Position numbers and translations under genes: made by a program | Shown: one piece after another, positions 56,437 to 64,000 of the stretch | Layout of the letters: every line of letters starts with the position of its first letter | How positions within the stretch are numbered: position 1 is the stretch's first letter | The notes under the pieces: model-generated | What the model was told of the DNA's origin: nothing | Databases searched by the model: none | Seen by the model: the letters and a program-made list of their open reading frames with translations, nothing else | From: Burkholderiales bacterium 67-32 | GTDB lineage: Bacteria > Pseudomonadota > Gammaproteobacteria > Burkholderiales > Burkholderiaceae_B | Direction of reading: 5' to 3' | Assembly: GCA_001898625.1 (NCBI GenBank) | Contig: MKUP01000012.1 | Span: 124,001 to 188,000, forward strand | DNA: 64,000 nucleotides

Positions 56437-56473
56437 CCCGCACGGGCGGTAACCCCGCCACGGGGGGGCCGGC

Positions 56474-57898
56474 ATGAGCACCCCCGTTCTGGAAGTGCGC
56501 CAACTGGACAAGCGCTTCGGGGCCACGCATGCCCTGCGCAGCGCCAGCCTGTCGCTGGCGCGCGGCGAGATCGTCGCCCTGCTGGGGGAGAACGGCGCCG
56601 GCAAGTCCACGCTCACCAAGATCATTTCCGGGGAAGTCGCGCCGGACACCGGCCAGATCCTGGTCGATGGCCAGGCCGCGCATTTCGGTGCCACGGCCGA
56701 TGCCATTGCCGCCGGCATATCGCGGGTTCCCCAGGAATTGCAGGTGTTCCCGTCGCTGACCGTGCACGAGAACCTGTACGCGGGCAGCATGCCCGAGCGC
56801 CGGCTGCTGCCCGGCGTGGCGAGCGTGCGCCGTGAGATGTCGCGGCGGAACGCGCAGCGCCTGCTCGAGACGTTCGGCATCGTCCTGCCCCTGGACAGGC
56901 TGTGCGGCAGCCTCACGTTCGCCCAGAAGCAACTGGTCATGCTGCTGCGCGCGCTCACGCACGACGTCAAGGTGCTGATCCTGGACGAACCGACGGCGGC
57001 GCTGGAGTACAAGGAGGTCCAGTTGCTGTTCCGGGTCGTGCGGGAACTGGCCCGCCGCGGCGTCGCGGTGCTCTACATCACGCACCGGCTGTCGGAGCTC
57101 CGGGAGATTTCCTCGCGCGCCATCCTGATGCGCGACGGGACCGTCGTCAGGGAAGTGGCCAGCGAACAGTACGGCGATGCGTGCCTGAGCCACGACCTGG
57201 GCGGACACGCGCCGCCGCCGGTGGGCCGGCGCGGCGCCGTGCCAGGCGCAGGACAGGAGACGGTGTCCATTCCCTTGTTCGGCCAGGCAACGCGCGTACG
57301 CCGCGGCGAGGTGACGGGGTTCAGCGGTCTTCTGGGCAGCGGGGTGGAGAACCTGCTCATCGATGCGTTCAAGGCGCTCGATGGCGGCGCCCGGCGCCGC
57401 GTGGGCTACATCAGCGGCGAGCGGGGCACGCAAGTGTTCTACGACGCGTCGATCCTGCGCAACCTTTGCGCGCCGCACCTGAAGATGTTCTCGGTCGCCG
57501 GCCATTTCAACGAAGCCGCCGCGCGCCGCGCCGCGGCCGGTCTGATCCGAGCGTTCGACATCCGGCCCGGCGATCCCGACCGCCCGATGCGCGAACTGTC
57601 CGGGGGCAACCAGCAGAAGGTGCTGCTCGCGCGCTGGTTCCTGGCGCGGATGGACGTGCTGCTACTGGCCGAGCCCACGGCGGGCGTGGACGTCGGGGCC
57701 AAGCTCCTGATCCAGAAGATCATCGACGACTACCGCCGGGAAGGCGGCGCGGTGCTGCTGTCCAGCACCGACTACGACGAGCTGGCCACGCTTTGCGACC
57801 GGATCGTGCCCATCGTCAAGGGCGTCCCGGGAGCCCCCATAGACCGGGGGAACGGATTCAACGCGGACGAGATCCGCCATGCGCTTGGAGTTCTATGA
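56474..57898 (+). CDS. CUT2-type (RbsA-like) ABC transporter ATP-binding protein
   Basis: 474 aa with two nucleotide-binding halves. The first has an intact Walker A GENGAGKSTLTK (38-49) and Walker B LILDEPTAALE, with LTFAQKQLVMLLRAL in the signature position. The second has the usual degenerate site (GLLGSGVENLL) but a good signature LSGGNQQKVLLARW and AEPTAGVDVGAKLL. RbsA proteins are nearer 500 aa. It is translationally coupled to the permease. The substrate (sugar, nucleoside or heterocycle) cannot be told. Confidence 0.9.
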   Translation: MSTPVLEVRQLDKRFGATHALRSASLSLARGEIVALLGENGAGKSTLTKIISGEVAPDTGQILVDGQAAHFGATADAIAAGISRVPQELQVFPSLTVHENLYAGSMPERRLLPGVASVRREMSRRNAQRLLETFGIVLPLDRLCGSLTFAQKQLVMLLRALTHDVKVLILDEPTAALEYKEVQLLFRVVRELARRGVAVLYITHRLSELREISSRAILMRDGTVVREVASEQYGDACLSHDLGGHAPPPVGRRGAVPGAGQETVSIPLFGQATRVRRGEVTGFSGLLGSGVENLLIDAFKALDGGARRRVGYISGERGTQVFYDASILRNLCAPHLKMFSVAGHFNEAAARRAAAGLIRAFDIRPGDPDRPMRELSGGNQQKVLLARWFLARMDVLLLAEPTAGVDVGAKLLIQKIIDDYRREGGAVLLSSTDYDELATLCDRIVPIVKGVPGAPIDRGNGFNADEIRHALGVL

Positions 57899-58881
57899 TG
57901 TCGACCCTGCTCAATGCCGACGCCCGCCCCGAGACCTCCCCGCGGATGGCCAGGCGGATCGCGATCGGCGATCACATTCCCCTGCTGGTGCTGGCGGTCC
58001 TGTGCGTGGCCGCCACGCTGATCTCCGACCGTTTCCTGACGGCGGTCAACCTGTCCAACGTCCTGTTGCAGGCGTCGATCCTGGCGGTGCTGGCGATAGG
58101 CATGACCTTCGTCGTCATCAATGGCGGCTTCGACCTGTCGGTCGGCTCGACGGCGGCGCTGGCCGGATGCCTGGGCGCCCTGGTCACGTTCGAGTCCGGC
58201 GCTGCCGCGGGCATTGCCGTGGCCGTTGCCACCGGATGCCTGGTGGGTCTGGTCAACGGCATCATCGTCGCGAAGCTTCGCGTCTCGCCGTTGATCGCCA
58301 CCCTGGGCACGATGGTGCTGGTCCGCGGTGTCGTGCTCCTGGTCACCGACGGCGCCCCGGTACAGGCGATGGACGACATCGACCGCGTGTTCGTGATGAT
58401 GGGCACGGGGCGCTTCCTGGGGATTCCCATCCTGCCCTGCATCGTCGTCGTCGTGTTCGCAGTGGGCTACTGGGGACTGCATCACTCGGCGCTCGGTTTC
58501 CGGGTCTTCGCGGTGGGCAGCAACGAACAGGCCGCCTCCATCTGCGGTATCCGGGTGCATCGCGTCAAGATCGCCGCCTTCACGATTTGCGGCGCACTGG
58601 CCGGCCTGGCCGGGTTTCTGCTGGCGGCGCGGCTGCAATCGGGCCAGCCCACCGCTGGCGAGTTCTACGAGTTGACCGCGATCGCCGCCGTCGTGCTGGG
58701 CGGTGCCGCCCTCAAGGGGGGCGAAGGCAAGTTGTTCAACAGCGTCGTGGGCGTCTTCATCATGGTGCTGCTGGGCAACGTGCTGAACCTGGCCGGCGTC
58801 GGCACCTACTGGCAGCGCGTCGCGGTCGGCCTGGTCATCGTCGCCGCCGCCGCGGCGGACCAGTTGCGCCACCGCCGGTAG
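57895..58881 (+). CDS. CUT2-type (RbsC-like) ABC transporter permease
   Basis: 328 aa with about nine or ten membrane segments. It holds the RbsC blocks LAIGMTFVVINGGFDLSVGS, IVAKLRVSPLIATLGTMVLV and LGFRVFAVGSNEQAASICGI (ATPase-contact loop). It starts in the stop of the ATPase gene (ATGA, with a second ATG three bases later). Partner of the neighbouring binding protein and ATPase. Confidence 0.93.
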   Translation: MMSTLLNADARPETSPRMARRIAIGDHIPLLVLAVLCVAATLISDRFLTAVNLSNVLLQASILAVLAIGMTFVVINGGFDLSVGSTAALAGCLGALVTFESGAAAGIAVAVATGCLVGLVNGIIVAKLRVSPLIATLGTMVLVRGVVLLVTDGAPVQAMDDIDRVFVMMGTGRFLGIPILPCIVVVVFAVGYWGLHHSALGFRVFAVGSNEQAASICGIRVHRVKIAAFTICGALAGLAGFLLAARLQSGQPTAGEFYELTAIAAVVLGGAALKGGEGKLFNSVVGVFIMVLLGNVLNLAGVGTYWQRVAVGLVIVAAAAADQLRHRR

Positions 58882-58923
58882 TCCCGTTCCTGCCAGGCAG
58901 GGTTTCTTGAAAAAGGAAGAAAG

Positions 58924-59850
58924 ATGAGAAAGCTCGCAGCCGTTTCGCTCGCGTTCGCCCTTGCGGCCGCGTCGTCCAACCTGGCCGCGCAGGCCAGGCC
59001 GGTCACCCTGGGCGTCGCGCTCGCCTCGGACACCAACCCGTTCTACATCCAGGTCAAGCGCGGCATCGATGCCCGTGCCAAGGAGCTGGGCTGGAACGTG
59101 AGCTACGTGTCGGCCAACGAGGTGGTGGCGACGCAGAACGATGGCATCGGCGACCTGATCGCCAAGCGCGTGGATGCCATCATCGTCTCTCCCATCGATT
59201 CGGTGGCGGTGTCGTCTTCGTACGAAGCCGCGGCCCGGGCAAAGATCCCGGTCGTCTCCGTGGTGCGTACGGTGCATTCGCCCAGCCAGCGCGTGGCGGT
59301 TACCGGCAACTTCCAGAAGATCGGACTCGACACCGCGCGATGGATGGCCAAGGCGATCCAGGGGTCGGGCAAGGTCGCCATGATCGAGGGCCCGGCCGGC
59401 GCGGACCTGTTCCGCGATTTCGCGCAGGGGTTCCAGGCGGGGGTGAAGGAACACAAGGACATGTCCATCGTGTTCCGGAAAGAAGGACCGCTGACTCGGG
59501 AGTTCGGCCTGCGCATGGCCGAGGACATCCTCGTCGCCCACCCCGACGTCAAGGGCATCTATTGCGGCAACGACGAACAGGCGCTGGGCGCGGCGCAGGC
59601 GGTGGCGGCCGTCGGCAAGCAGGGCGAGATCGTCGTCACCGGCAGCAACGCCGTTCCCGCCGCGCTGCGCGCGGTCAAGGCAGGCACCCTGGGCATGACG
59701 GTGGACCTGCAGCCGTTCGCCTGGGGGCGGCTGGGCGCGTCCACCGTGGCCAGGGTGCTGGGCGGCGAGCCGGTACCGCCGGTCGTGGACATCGACTACG
59801 CCTTGATCGACAGGACCAATGTCGAGAAGTCGCTGCAAGGACTGAAGTAA
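58924..59850 (+). CDS. CUT2-type (RbsB-like) periplasmic binding protein
   Basis: 308 aa with a signal peptide ending LAAQA at about residue 24. The RbsB fold begins VTLGVALASDTNPFYIQVKR; SPIDSVAVSSSYEAAARAKI and YCGNDEQALGAAQAV follow. GGAAGAAAG precedes the ATG. Unlike most bacterial layouts the binding-protein gene comes last of the three. A strong palindrome follows the stop. Confidence 0.92.
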   Translation: MRKLAAVSLAFALAAASSNLAAQARPVTLGVALASDTNPFYIQVKRGIDARAKELGWNVSYVSANEVVATQNDGIGDLIAKRVDAIIVSPIDSVAVSSSYEAAARAKIPVVSVVRTVHSPSQRVAVTGNFQKIGLDTARWMAKAIQGSGKVAMIEGPAGADLFRDFAQGFQAGVKEHKDMSIVFRKEGPLTREFGLRMAEDILVAHPDVKGIYCGNDEQALGAAQAVAAVGKQGEIVVTGSNAVPAALRAVKAGTLGMTVDLQPFAWGRLGASTVARVLGGEPVPPVVDIDYALIDRTNVEKSLQGLK

Positions 59851-59852
59851 GG

Positions 59853-59872
59853 CCGGCAGGGCGCCCTGCCGG
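59853..59872. other. Perfect 20-base palindrome between the binding-protein and NicX-like genes
   Basis: CCGGCAGGGC joined directly to GCCCTGCCGG, two bases after the binding-protein stop. In RNA it makes a very stable hairpin, which commonly protects the upstream mRNA and reduces read-through. No T-run follows. Confidence 0.5.
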
Positions 59873-59900
59873 GATTTCCACCCGCAACGAGTCAGACATC

Positions 59901-60995
59901 ATGAATGCACAGGATCTCAATCCCTTCAAACTCACCATGCTGTTCACGCAGGAGCTCCAGATGTGCCGGGTCGAGCCCGGCACCCGGATCCTGCTCATCA
60001 CGGACCTCAAGACCAGCCAGGACTACGTGCACGCCGCGTTCGCGGCGGCCGAGCAACTGGGCGCCACCATCTACGAGATCAAGATCGCCCGGCCCTTCAA
60101 CAGCAACATGATCGCCAGCCAGGGCGGCGGCGACACGATGGCCGGCCTGCCCGAGGTGACCGCGGCGGTCGAGGCCGCGGACCTGGTGCTCGTGTTCCAC
60201 GTCGCGCTGGGTTCGGACTGGCTGCAGAACGGCAGGAAGCATGGCACCCGGTTCCTGCTCATCATCGACGGGCCCGACGAGCTCGAACGGCTGATGTCGC
60301 CTCCGGGCCTGAAGGAAGCGGTGACCTATGCCGGCGACCTGGCCAAGCGCTCGCGCGAGATGGTGGTGACGAGTCCCGCCGGCACCGATTTCCGTGCGCG
60401 GCTCGGCAAGCTGGGCACGGTGATCCAGTACGGCTACGCCGACGAGCCGGGGGTGGTCGACACCTGGGGCGGTGCGCATTTCTCGACCTGGCCCGATCCG
60501 GGCGAGTCGGAAGGAACAATCGTCTTGCAGCCTGGCGACTACTGGATCTTGCCCTACGTGCGTGTCTTCGAGGACGAGGTCAGGCTGACGATCGAGAAGG
60601 GCGTGATACGCAGGATCGAAGGGCGCGGCGCCGACCGCCGGATCATGGAGCGCTTCCTGCAGGAGCACCAGAGCGGGCCGGACGATACCGATCCCTACTG
60701 CGTCTCCCATCTGGGCTGGGGCCTGAATCCGAATTCGATCATCGACCAGGTGACCCTGGTGGGCAACCAGATCCACCGCATCGCCAGCCACACGCGGGCG
60801 TGGCCGGGTGTTTTCCTGTTCTCCACCGGTCCGAACGACCAGGGCGGGGGCGACAACCGGAATCCCGCGCATCTGGATCTGCCGATGTTCGGCTGCTCCG
60901 TGGCGCTGGATGGCCGTACCGTCATCGAGAACGGCCAGATCGTCGACCCCGGCATGATCGTGCGCCAGACGTCCGCGCTGCGGGTGGCCGGGTAG
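59901..60995 (+). CDS. NicX-like (2,5-dihydroxypyridine 5,6-dioxygenase family) protein
   Basis: 364 aa. It matches the NicX/M29-like family along its length: GTRFLLIIDGPDELERLM, YGYADEPGVVDTWGG, the run SEGTIVLQPGDYWILPYV, SHLGWGLNPNS, FSTGPNDQGGG and HLDLP. H270, S308, H324 and D326 fall where the non-heme iron ligands of NicX are reported, with near-identical spacing. NicX cleaves a pyridine ring to N-formylmaleamate. Substrate here is unknown, but the neighbouring CUT2 transporter, Rid protein and hydrolase suggest a nitrogen heterocycle. Weak ribosome site. Confidence 0.85.
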   Translation: MNAQDLNPFKLTMLFTQELQMCRVEPGTRILLITDLKTSQDYVHAAFAAAEQLGATIYEIKIARPFNSNMIASQGGGDTMAGLPEVTAAVEAADLVLVFHVALGSDWLQNGRKHGTRFLLIIDGPDELERLMSPPGLKEAVTYAGDLAKRSREMVVTSPAGTDFRARLGKLGTVIQYGYADEPGVVDTWGGAHFSTWPDPGESEGTIVLQPGDYWILPYVRVFEDEVRLTIEKGVIRRIEGRGADRRIMERFLQEHQSGPDDTDPYCVSHLGWGLNPNSIIDQVTLVGNQIHRIASHTRAWPGVFLFSTGPNDQGGGDNRNPAHLDLPMFGCSVALDGRTVIENGQIVDPGMIVRQTSALRVAG

Positions 60996-61064
60996 GCGCG
61001 TCGGCGGGTCGCATGGCCCGCCGCGCGTGGGGCACAATAGCGGGTCACCGACTTGGACCCGCCG

Positions 61065-61727
61065 ATGGACGACTCGACCACGCCCGCCTCCAGGACCCGC
61101 GCCACGCGCGAATCCATCCTGCGCGCCGCGACGCGGGTGTTCGCGCGGTACGGCTACGACGGCGGCAGCCTGGACAAGATCTCGCGCGCCGCGAAGTCCG
61201 TCGACCGCATGATCTACTACTACTTCGGCAGCAAGGAAGGTCTTTTCATTGCCGTGCTGGAGGACATGTACCGGCGCATGGGCGAAGCCGAAATGCGGCT
61301 GGAGCTGGATCCGCGCGATCCGGTGGCGTCGCTGGAAACCGTGATCCGGTTCGTGTTTCGCTATTACCGGCGGCATCCCGAGTTCATCGTGCTGCTCAAC
61401 ACCGAGAACATGCACCGAGGGCGGCACCTGCCCAAGTCGCCGCGCGCGCGGGCGCCCGGCGAACACTTTCCCTCGCCCACCATGGGCGCCGTCGCGCGCC
61501 TGCTCGAGACCGGCCGCGAGCAGGGCCTGTTCCGGCGGGGGCCGGCGGCGCGCGATGTCTATCTGATGATATTGGCCACCGGCTATTTCTACGTGTCCAA
61601 CCGCTATACGCTTTCCCGTTTCCTGGGCGAGGACATGGACACCGAAGAAGCCCAGGGCGAATGGGAGGATTTCGTGGTCGAGACGGTGCTGCGCACCGTC
61701 TCGACCACGAAGCGGCTGGAGCACTGA
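61065..61727 (+). CDS. TetR-family transcriptional regulator
   Basis: 220 aa. Helix-turn-helix at about residues 10-60: RESILRAATRVFARYGYDGG, SLDKISRAAKS and MIYYYFGSKEGLFIAVLEDM. It resembles the TetR group that controls aromatic-compound genes. The frame is open from 61053 with TTG; the ATG at 61065 is preferred. It is upstream of the oxygenase gene, whose promoter region contains two identical palindromes, its likely targets. Confidence 0.9.
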   Translation: MDDSTTPASRTRATRESILRAATRVFARYGYDGGSLDKISRAAKSVDRMIYYYFGSKEGLFIAVLEDMYRRMGEAEMRLELDPRDPVASLETVIRFVFRYYRRHPEFIVLLNTENMHRGRHLPKSPRARAPGEHFPSPTMGAVARLLETGREQGLFRRGPAARDVYLMILATGYFYVSNRYTLSRFLGEDMDTEEAQGEWEDFVVETVLRTVSTTKRLEH

Positions 61728-61783
61728 TCCCGCCGATCTGCTTGCAAGTCCATGCCAGTGCTGGATTTGCACCATATAAATGT

Positions 61784-61865
61784 ATGTAGCGTTCCCTACA
61801 TTTTAATGTTTGCAAGTTGCGCAAACAGGTCTATGATGACTTCGAAAATGTAGGGAGTGCTACAT
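61784..61865. promoter_or_regulatory. Two identical operators flanking a promoter upstream of the oxygenase gene
   Basis: Perfect 18-base palindromes ATGTAG-N6-CTACAT occur at 61784-61801 and 61848-61865, centres 64 bases apart; the flanking bases extend them to 25-base inverted repeats of one another. Between them is a TGTTTGC / GCAAACA dyad (61807-61827). A sigma-70-like promoter, TTGCAA (61810-61815), 16-base spacer, TATGAT (61832-61837), lies between the two, with the second palindrome at the expected transcription start. TATAAA at 61775-61780 may be a second -10. The 61728-61924 gap contains no gene. Confidence 0.7.
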
Positions 61866-61924
61866 ACAATTCCGGCGCGGAAACCGTTGCCGCGCCGCCG
61901 TGTGCCGCCATTCAGGAGAGAGCT

Positions 61925-62923
61925 ATGACCGAGCTGAAGGTAGAGGCCATTCCCGTGGTCGACATCGCCCCGTTCTTCCGCGGCTCCGCTGCCGGGAAAG
62001 AGGGTGTGGCACAGGCGGTGCGGGAAGCCTGCGAGGGCCTGGGTTTCCTGGTGATCGCCGGGCATGGCGTCGCGGAAGCGACGATCGATGCTCTGTACCG
62101 GCAGGCGCTGGCCTTTTTCGACCTGCCACTGGAAGAGAAGAACCGGATCCGCAAGCCGGTGGGCACGGCCTACAAGGGATATGGCGCCATGGGGGTCAAG
62201 ACCATAGGCAAGCACATCGATCCGTCGCTCAAGCCGTCGTTGCACGAGAGCTTCGCCATCGGTCCGCTCGACTTCACGGACGATCCCTATTTCACCTGCG
62301 AGGCGGCGGGCAACAATTTCTCTCCCAATCTCTGGCCGGAACGGCCCGCCGGGCTGCGGCCGGCCATGATCGCGTACTACCGCGAAATGGAAAGGCTGGC
62401 CCGCGACATGCTCGGCATCTTCGCCCATATCCTGGACGTACCGCCGTCATATTTCGCCTCGCGGACCGACCGGCACAACAGCATCCTGCGCACCATCCAC
62501 TATCCGGGGCTCGATCGGCCGCCCGCGTCGGGCGAGCAGCGGTCGGGCGCCCATTCGGACACGACCGCGATCACCATCCTGAGGGTGGACGATGCCCCGG
62601 GCGGCCTCCAGGTACAACTGCCGGAAGGCGGCTGGCTGGATGTGCCGAAGATTCCGGGAGCCTTCGTCGTCAACATCGGCGACATCCTGATGCGCTGGAC
62701 CAATGACCGCTTCGTGTCGACCATGCATCGGGTGGTGAATCCTCCCGACGGGCTGGGTGCGACCGCGCGCCGGCTGTCCATCCCGTTCTTCTTCATGCCG
62801 AACTACGACGCGGTGATCGAGTGCATCCCCAGTTGCGCGGGCAGTGGCGCGAAGTACCCGCCCATCGAATCGGGAAAGCTGCTGTCGGCGCGATACGCCG
62901 CCACCTACGCCATCGACAAATAG
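61925..62923 (+). CDS. Isopenicillin-N-synthase-like 2-oxoglutarate/Fe(II) oxygenase
   Basis: 332 aa of the double-stranded beta-helix fold. The iron triad is H210 and D212 in GAHSDTTAITIL and H268 in STMHRVVNPP; R283 and S285 form the RxS motif that binds 2-oxoglutarate or substrate. The N-terminal IPVVDIAPFF is the usual non-heme dioxygenase start. Such enzymes hydroxylate, desaturate or open small molecules. GGAGAGAG lies 4 bases before the ATG. Its promoter region holds the palindromes described above, and a Bug receptor gene follows 36 bases later. Confidence 0.9.
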   Translation: MTELKVEAIPVVDIAPFFRGSAAGKEGVAQAVREACEGLGFLVIAGHGVAEATIDALYRQALAFFDLPLEEKNRIRKPVGTAYKGYGAMGVKTIGKHIDPSLKPSLHESFAIGPLDFTDDPYFTCEAAGNNFSPNLWPERPAGLRPAMIAYYREMERLARDMLGIFAHILDVPPSYFASRTDRHNSILRTIHYPGLDRPPASGEQRSGAHSDTTAITILRVDDAPGGLQVQLPEGGWLDVPKIPGAFVVNIGDILMRWTNDRFVSTMHRVVNPPDGLGATARRLSIPFFFMPNYDAVIECIPSCAGSGAKYPPIESGKLLSARYAATYAIDK

Positions 62924-62959
62924 GCGCGATCCCGCGCTTGCCATCGACAGGAGTGCACC

Positions 62960-63955
62960 ATGATCCCTGCGTGCATCGATTCCAGATTGGTCCGGGCCCT
63001 GGTCCTGAGCGGGATGGCCGCCGCCGCGTTCGCCGCCTGTGCGCCGGCCAGCGCCGACTGGATGCCCAGCCAGCCCATCCGGATCGTGGTTCCCTACCCG
63101 GCCGGCGGCGGCGCCGACATCGTGGTGCGCCGCGTGGCCGAGCGCGCCAAGGACCGGCTCGGCCAGCCCATCATCGTCGAGAACCGGCCCGGCGCCGGCA
63201 CGGCCATTGGCGCGATGGCCGTGCAGAATGCCGCGCCCGACGGGCATACGCTGCTGCTCGCCACATCGACGACCCTGTCGGTCAATCCGAATCTCCAGCG
63301 CCGTCTGACCTATGCGCCGGAGAAGTTCGTGCCGGTGGCCGGCCTGCAATCGTTGCCCTTCATGCTGAACGTCGGCAAGTCCTCGCCGGTGAAGTCGCTG
63401 GATGATCTGCGTGCCTATGCGCTGGCGCATCCGGGCCAGGTCAACTACGGAACCCTGGGCCTGGGCAGCTCGAACCACGTGCTGGGCGGGCTGCTTGGCC
63501 AGCGCGCCGCGCCGGGCGTGGTGCCCGTGCATTACCAAAGCGCGGGCCAGGCCATCCTGGCGCTGATGCGCGGGGACATCCATGTTTATTTCGACGGCAT
63601 CTCGACGTCCATCCCGCGGATCGCCGCCGGCGACCTGCGCGGCCTGGCGGTGACGAGCAAGCAGCGGGTCGCAGCCGCGCCGGGCATTCCTACGGTGGCC
63701 GAGGCCGGCTACCCCGAACTGGGCCTGACGATCTGGTATGGATTGGTGGCGCCGGCGGGGACGCCCGAGCAGGCGGTGCGCAAGCTGAACGCCGTCTTCA
63801 ACAGTGTCCTCAAGCAGCCGGACATCGCCGAGACCATGGCGGCGGACGGCACGCAGCCCCTGGTGCTGAGTCCGGAGCAATTCGCCGAGCTGATACGCGG
63901 CGACACTGCCGTCTGGGGAGACGCCATCCGGCGCCTGGACATCAAGCTCGATTAG
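62960..63955 (+). CDS. Bug-family (TctC-like) periplasmic substrate-binding protein
   Basis: 331 aa with a signal peptide ending PASAD near residue 33. Bug signature IRIVVPYPAGGGADIVVRRV, then VENRPGAGTAIGAMAVQNAA and PDGHTLLL. AGGAG lies seven bases before the ATG. It follows the oxygenase gene and probably binds the pathway substrate or an intermediate; the nearby CUT2 transporter has its own binding protein, so this one lacks a visible permease. The last 45 bases of the window (63956-64000) show nothing recognisable. Confidence 0.93.
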   Translation: MIPACIDSRLVRALVLSGMAAAAFAACAPASADWMPSQPIRIVVPYPAGGGADIVVRRVAERAKDRLGQPIIVENRPGAGTAIGAMAVQNAAPDGHTLLLATSTTLSVNPNLQRRLTYAPEKFVPVAGLQSLPFMLNVGKSSPVKSLDDLRAYALAHPGQVNYGTLGLGSSNHVLGGLLGQRAAPGVVPVHYQSAGQAILALMRGDIHVYFDGISTSIPRIAAGDLRGLAVTSKQRVAAAPGIPTVAEAGYPELGLTIWYGLVAPAGTPEQAVRKLNAVFNSVLKQPDIAETMAADGTQPLVLSPEQFAELIRGDTAVWGDAIRRLDIKLD

Positions 63956-64000
63956 CCGCCGGCGCCACGCCCGCCATGGTCGGCATGGCGGCGCGCATCA

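Overview
The window is a gene-dense, high-GC stretch of a bacterial chromosome. Gene content points to a betaproteobacterium of the Alcaligenaceae (Bordetella/Achromobacter type): four Bug-type tricarboxylate-family receptors, TctDE with TctABC, many LysR regulators, GTP-type PEP carboxykinase, and dispersed palindromic intergenic repeats. No tRNA, rRNA, CRISPR array, prophage or transposase was seen. The species assignment is inference from gene content only.

Layout. 1-6.6 kb: end of a fasciclin-domain gene, pckG, a 2-hydroxyacid dehydrogenase, a paired inverted repeat, a cold-shock gene, an AbrB-family membrane protein and a methionine-type aminotransferase. 6.6-11.8 kb: tctA-tctB-tctC and tctE-tctD, a citrate/tricarboxylate transporter with its two-component system. 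11.9-12.2 kb: an AT-rich gap with four perfect DnaA boxes, a candidate DnaA-binding or origin-like locus. 12.2-15.7 kb: a sirtuin, a LysR regulator and mmsA. 15.8-30.9 kb: a large catabolic neighbourhood read mostly leftward (esterase, amidohydrolase, livKHMGF, AraC, leuC-leuD, LysR), with a VOC protein and a fused aconitase-like enzyme divergent to it across a 111-bp dyad. 30.9-37.6 kb: a methionine-rich MXKDX peptide, a YedY-like molybdoenzyme and a cytochrome b, facing a two-component system, then a ModE-like regulator and modBAC. This resembles the periplasmic MrpX/YedY1 hypochlorite-scavenging module. 37.7-48 kb: nudC, a large unrecognised lipoprotein, a Bug receptor with an amidohydrolase, and regulatory or stress genes (LysR, HisKA_2 kinase, CsbD, PAS-LuxR, LysR).

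48-64 kb, all rightward: hydantoinase/oxoprolinase A and B genes, a small cysteine-containing protein, a CobW-type GTPase and a Bug receptor; then a Rid protein, an alpha/beta hydrolase, a TetR regulator, a CUT2-type ABC transporter, a homologue of the ring-cleaving dioxygenase NicX, a second TetR regulator, an isopenicillin-N-synthase-like oxygenase and another Bug receptor. Together these look like a pathway for uptake and breakdown of an unidentified nitrogen heterocycle. Two identical ATGTAG-N6-CTACAT palindromes lie in the oxygenase promoter region.

Starts were chosen by comparing Shine-Dalgarno spacing and overlaps with the upstream gene; many operon joints are 4-base ATGA or GTGA overlaps. 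Functional names rest on motifs and family knowledge recognised by eye; no database search was run.
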